A stretch of 55,725 nucleotides of DNA from Bacteroidales bacterium (GTDB lineage: Bacteria > Bacteroidota > Bacteroidia > Bacteroidales > UBA10428), in assembly GCA_016931575.1 (NCBI GenBank), contig JAFGEO010000047.1:1-55725 (forward strand). Reading direction: 5' to 3'. Below the pieces are notes generated by a model. That model did no database searches and was not told where the DNA came from. It saw only the letters and a program-made list of their open reading frames with translations. Shown piece by piece: positions 53,222 through 55,725 of the stretch. Both the position numbers and the translations under genes were made by a program. The first letter of the stretch is position 1. Every line of letters begins with the position of its first letter.

Positions 53222-53956
53222 TTATTCGGAAATATTAATGTCGCATTCCATTAATAGAAGCCTGCAGGCATTGCGATGTCCAAGAGAACAGGATTTATTA
53301 AAGTGGTAACAGGCATTCTCATCATCATCCATTCTAAAGTATGACATGGCTAAATTATAATGTACAATGGCATTATCTGGGTCAAATTTGAGTGCTTTTT
53401 GAAATTCGATAATTGCATTCTCGTATTCATGGAGTTCATACTTCACCATACCCTTTCCGTGGTAAGCAGTAGCGTTTCGCGAATCAAGCGCAATTACTTC
53501 GTCGAAGTCAGCTTCTGCCAATTCAAAATCTGCGTTATGGAAAAATGCCATACCCCGGTTCAGGAAGGCTTTATGGACTGATTCCCCGGGCATGCCGATC
53601 TGGATTGCTTTATTAAAATCCTCCACAGCCTTTGAATATTTCTCCTTCTTAAGGTTGAATACGCCCCTCAGATAGATATATTCCGGCTGCCCCGAATACA
53701 TTGACAGATACTGTTCAATATCTTTCAGGGCTTCTTTCTCCCGATCAAGCTTTATCAGGATGAGGAGTTTTAGTTCCTGGGCAGGCAGATGATTGGGCCT
53801 CGTAACCAGTATATCCTCCAGGGTTACAAGGGACTGGGTGTAATTACCCAGGTTTGCCTGGGTTTCTGCCATGGCCATATTCCTGGCCAGATCTTCAGGC
53901 TGAGCATAACAGGCTAATGATATCAAAAAGGCACCTACAAAGAATAGACGGATCAT
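53222..53956 (-). CDS. Secreted tetratricopeptide-repeat protein
   Basis: A 244-residue protein with a signal peptide (IRLFFVGAFLISLACYA, then QPEDL) and about six TPR units: NLGNYTQSLVTLEDILVTRP, KLDREKEALKDIEQYLSMYS, YSKAVEDFNKAIQIGMPG, NADFELAEADFDEVIALDS, YENAIIEFQKALKFDPDN and AMSYFRMDDDENACYHFNKS. The C-terminus contains four Cys (CYHFNKSCSLGHRNACRLLL...C), which might form disulphides in the periplasm. TPR proteins scaffold protein complexes; the partner is not evident. It lies upstream of the GT2 fusion on the same strand with a 59-base gap that has its own promoter box. Confidence 0.85.
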   Translation of the reverse strand: MIRLFFVGAFLISLACYAQPEDLARNMAMAETQANLGNYTQSLVTLEDILVTRPNHLPAQELKLLILIKLDREKEALKDIEQYLSMYSGQPEYIYLRGVFNLKKEKYSKAVEDFNKAIQIGMPGESVHKAFLNRGMAFFHNADFELAEADFDEVIALDSRNATAYHGKGMVKYELHEYENAIIEFQKALKFDPDNAIVHYNLAMSYFRMDDDENACYHFNKSCSLGHRNACRLLLMECDINISE

Positions 53957-54083
53957 GTCATTATATCATTTGGCATGTAAGATACTAAAAACCGGAACGC
54001 ATTTCTTCTATTGCCTGCATAAAAAAATAAACATACTCAAAGACTTTACATCAGAATTCTTCAGGCTTTTCATGCTGTTTGAA

Positions 54084-54117
54084 ATAAAAAAGTGGTTAAG
54101 CACTTTGTCTTAACCAC
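54084..54117 (-). terminator. Rho-independent terminator of the secreted pair
   Basis: Perfect 9-bp minus-strand stem: 54109-54117 (cttaaccac) with 54092-54100 (gtggttaag), followed on the minus strand by a run of T (a-tract at 54086-54091). It ends the two-gene unit 55690-54164. Confidence 0.85.
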
Positions 54118-54163
54118 CTTTTCGGTTTCATCTGTGGAATGCATTGCAGGAAAAACTTCCCGC

Positions 54164-55009
54164 CTATTTTTTGGCCATTTTTTTGAAATCTTTTTCAAGG
54201 ATTCCATCCGGGCTTTTATCCGATATTTTATGGTAATCGAAATAGTAAAACTTAGCATCTGCAGCACCGATAATTACCTTATAACAACGGGCATTCTGCT
54301 TGGTTCCCTCCGGTCCGACTTTATGCAGGAATACCACATTCTCATCCCGGTCGGCTATTGCTTCTTCAATATCATCCTTGGTTACGATCCTGAATTTATA
54401 AGGATATACTTTTTTGATCCTGGCTGTGGAATTGACTTCCGGAGCGAGCTCATCCTCAAGCAGGTACAGGGTCTTCCCCTTAATATCCTGAATATTATCG
54501 TTATAATGCTGAAGAACATTTGCAGAAACAATTTTCGGGTTGTCCCGGATCAGCAAAGCATGTTGCTGAATGAAACGCACCAGAATGGCAAGTTTATAGA
54601 TATAATTATCTTCCTCGACACTATGGTATGAGAGCGGAACCGAGGCTATATCCGGCATTTCATTGATCCTGAAATAGTCTCCCCCAAGCGAAAGGTGGAG
54701 AAAACGATAGCGAGCATCTGTATTATCATTCTCAAAACCTACTTCAGTCATGTAGAGAAAAGAATATTTCGGATCCTTTCTTAACGCTTCGTATTGCTCA
54801 AAATCAATAAACTCGTAGTCGGTTATATTCCACTCCTGCTCCATAACCTCCTTGATAACCGAGTTATATTCTCGCAAGGGATTATCCAACAATACTACCA
54901 TCGTTTTTGTATTAAAAAACGACTGAATATCCTCCTGACTGGGAACAGTTTGTGATCTGGCAACAATCAGGTTCATACTAACAATCAGAACTACCAATAC
55001 TTTTTTCAT
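54164..55009 (-). CDS. Secreted protein of unknown function
   Basis: A 281-residue protein with a signal peptide (MKKVLVVLIVSMNLIVARS, then QTVPS). The mature part alternates strands and helices: DNPLREYNSVIKEVMEQEWN, SFLYMTEVGFENDNTDARYR, LHLSLGGDYFRINEMPDIAS, GKTLYLLEDELAPEVNSTAR, ENVVFLHKVGPEGTKQNAR and the closing IIGAADAKFYYFDYHKISDK. It is probably a periplasmic globular domain. I do not recognise the family, and no catalytic motif stands out. It follows the next gene by 12 bases on the same strand and a strong terminator follows it, so the two form a defined operon. Confidence 0.75.
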   Translation of the reverse strand: MKKVLVVLIVSMNLIVARSQTVPSQEDIQSFFNTKTMVVLLDNPLREYNSVIKEVMEQEWNITDYEFIDFEQYEALRKDPKYSFLYMTEVGFENDNTDARYRFLHLSLGGDYFRINEMPDIASVPLSYHSVEEDNYIYKLAILVRFIQQHALLIRDNPKIVSANVLQHYNDNIQDIKGKTLYLLEDELAPEVNSTARIKKVYPYKFRIVTKDDIEEAIADRDENVVFLHKVGPEGTKQNARCYKVIIGAADAKFYYFDYHKISDKSPDGILEKDFKKMAKK

Positions 55010-55021
55010 ACTCTGTCTATT

Positions 55022-55690
55022 TTAGTTTTGCGGAAAATATAATGGGTGTCTTTCATTAAACTTTCTAAGGTATATAAATCGCATTTGTTTCTTTTTTTTC
55101 TTACGAAGAGAACTGTACTCATCGTGTAACTCAGGGTCTGCCATCAGAAGAATTGACAGGGATTCATCGGTATAATCAAGGATCCTGCCATTTATGAAAT
55201 CAAGAAGATATTGTCTGATTTCAGTATCCTCCCGTGTTCCCGGATACATGGAATAGGGATTGTAATGGTTATAATAATACGGATTATAGGTATCGGTGTA
55301 GGTTGTGTAACTGGCCACGAAATGAGAGATGGCTCCAACCTGGGTAATCCTGAAAAAACCATCCGGCATTCTGACATAAATAAACCCGTTGCGGGAGTAT
55401 CCCCATATAGTATTCACCTTCAACTCGTGCTTATTGCCCAAAACGTCAAAATAATTCAGCTTGTCCTTTTGTAAAATCTTATCAAAGAATTCCGGATCGG
55501 AGGAATCGTATACGGAGATTATCCTTGATTTAGGCAGGGGGTCGTTCGCTTTCACCTGTTCAAAATTAAGGTAGATGCCTTCCTTGAATTTAAATTCAGG
55601 ACCATATTTCACCAGATTATTTGAATTAACTTGAGCAAATGAGACCTGAAAAACCGTAAGGATAAACAATAAAGTCGATATAAAACGCAT
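55022..55690 (-). CDS. Secreted tyrosine/asparagine-rich protein of unknown function
   Basis: A 222-residue protein with a signal peptide (RFISTLLFILTVFQVSFA, then QVNSNN). The mature N-terminal half has a beta-rich pattern (GIYLNFEQVKAND, YFDVLGNKHELKVNTIWGYS, NGFIYVRMPDGFFRITQVG). It then runs into a Tyr/Asn/Pro-rich stretch (TDTYNPYYYNHYNPYSMYPG) and a basic C-terminus (RKKKKKQMRFIYLRKFNERH). I do not recognise the family. It leads a two-gene operon with the secreted protein 12 bases downstream and is preceded by an exact TAnnTTTG box. Confidence 0.72.
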   Translation of the reverse strand: MRFISTLLFILTVFQVSFAQVNSNNLVKYGPEFKFKEGIYLNFEQVKANDPLPKSRIISVYDSSDPEFFDKILQKDKLNYFDVLGNKHELKVNTIWGYSRNGFIYVRMPDGFFRITQVGAISHFVASYTTYTDTYNPYYYNHYNPYSMYPGTREDTEIRQYLLDFINGRILDYTDESLSILLMADPELHDEYSSLRKKKKKQMRFIYLRKFNERHPLYFPQN

Positions 55691-55713
55691 GCCTGAAAAT
55701 TTATGTCCTATAA

Positions 55714-55721
55714 CAAATTTA
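55714..55721 (-). promoter_or_regulatory. Candidate -7 box of the secreted-pair operon
   Basis: Minus-strand TAAATTTG, exact TAnnTTTG match, 23 bases before the first ATG; the window ends before a -33 box could be checked. Confidence 0.45.
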
Positions 55722-55725
55722 TCTC

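Overview
The window carries a chromosomal segment of a Bacteroidota bacterium. The evidence is type IX secretion system (T9SS) sorting tails, a PorP/SprF-family protein, TPR-PD40-OmpA proteins, an IgGFc-binding/PKD adhesin with a gliding-type C-terminal domain, an ECF sigma cassette of the Bacteroidota kind, and many promoter boxes matching the Bacteroidota consensus TAnnTTTG. The class cannot be fixed from this sequence alone. I found no rRNA, tRNA, CRISPR array, prophage or insertion sequence.

Layout. 1-4.8 kb: end of a coiled-coil protein, a small secreted protein, a DUF2490-like outer-membrane protein with a Cthe_2159-like lipoprotein, and a small membrane protein. 4.9-10.6 kb: AbgT-family transporter, P5C dehydrogenase (pruA), FtsB/DivIC-like protein, family 2 glycosyltransferase and OmpH/Skp-like protein. 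10.7-23 kb: T9SS cargo locus with a PorP/SprF protein, a 2029-residue type B cargo adhesin and a divergent 1.6-kilo-residue type A cargo protein. 23.1-26.6 kb: proline dehydrogenase (the partner of pruA 15 kb away), an ECF sigma/anti-sigma/periplasmic-protein cassette, a histidine phosphatase and the remnant of a response-regulator receiver. 26.6-34.9 kb: housekeeping and lipid genes (LpxH-like phosphoesterase with a MurG-like glycosyltransferase, aldo/keto reductase, NhaC, YqgE/AlgH, class IV aminotransferase, rhomboid protease, holA, HsdR_N-like protein).

34.9-55.7 kb is almost entirely minus-strand and envelope-directed. It holds a BY-kinase of the Wzc type, a Wza-like export lipoprotein, a tyrosine-rich SPOR-like protein, a GNAT enzyme, four tandem TPR-PD40 paralogues with different C-terminal anchors, a 2-oxoacid dehydrogenase E2, a GT2 fused to a degenerate phosphoglycosyltransferase-like membrane module, a TPR protein and two linked secreted proteins of unknown function. 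The most interesting material is here: the four PD40 paralogues with different predicted anchors, and the kinase/export/SPOR operon whose SPOR protein carries a dense tyrosine repeat.

Start codons were adjusted where a TAnnTTTG box, a signal peptide or an upstream gene end argued against the longest reading frame. All functional calls come from reading motifs; no database search was run.
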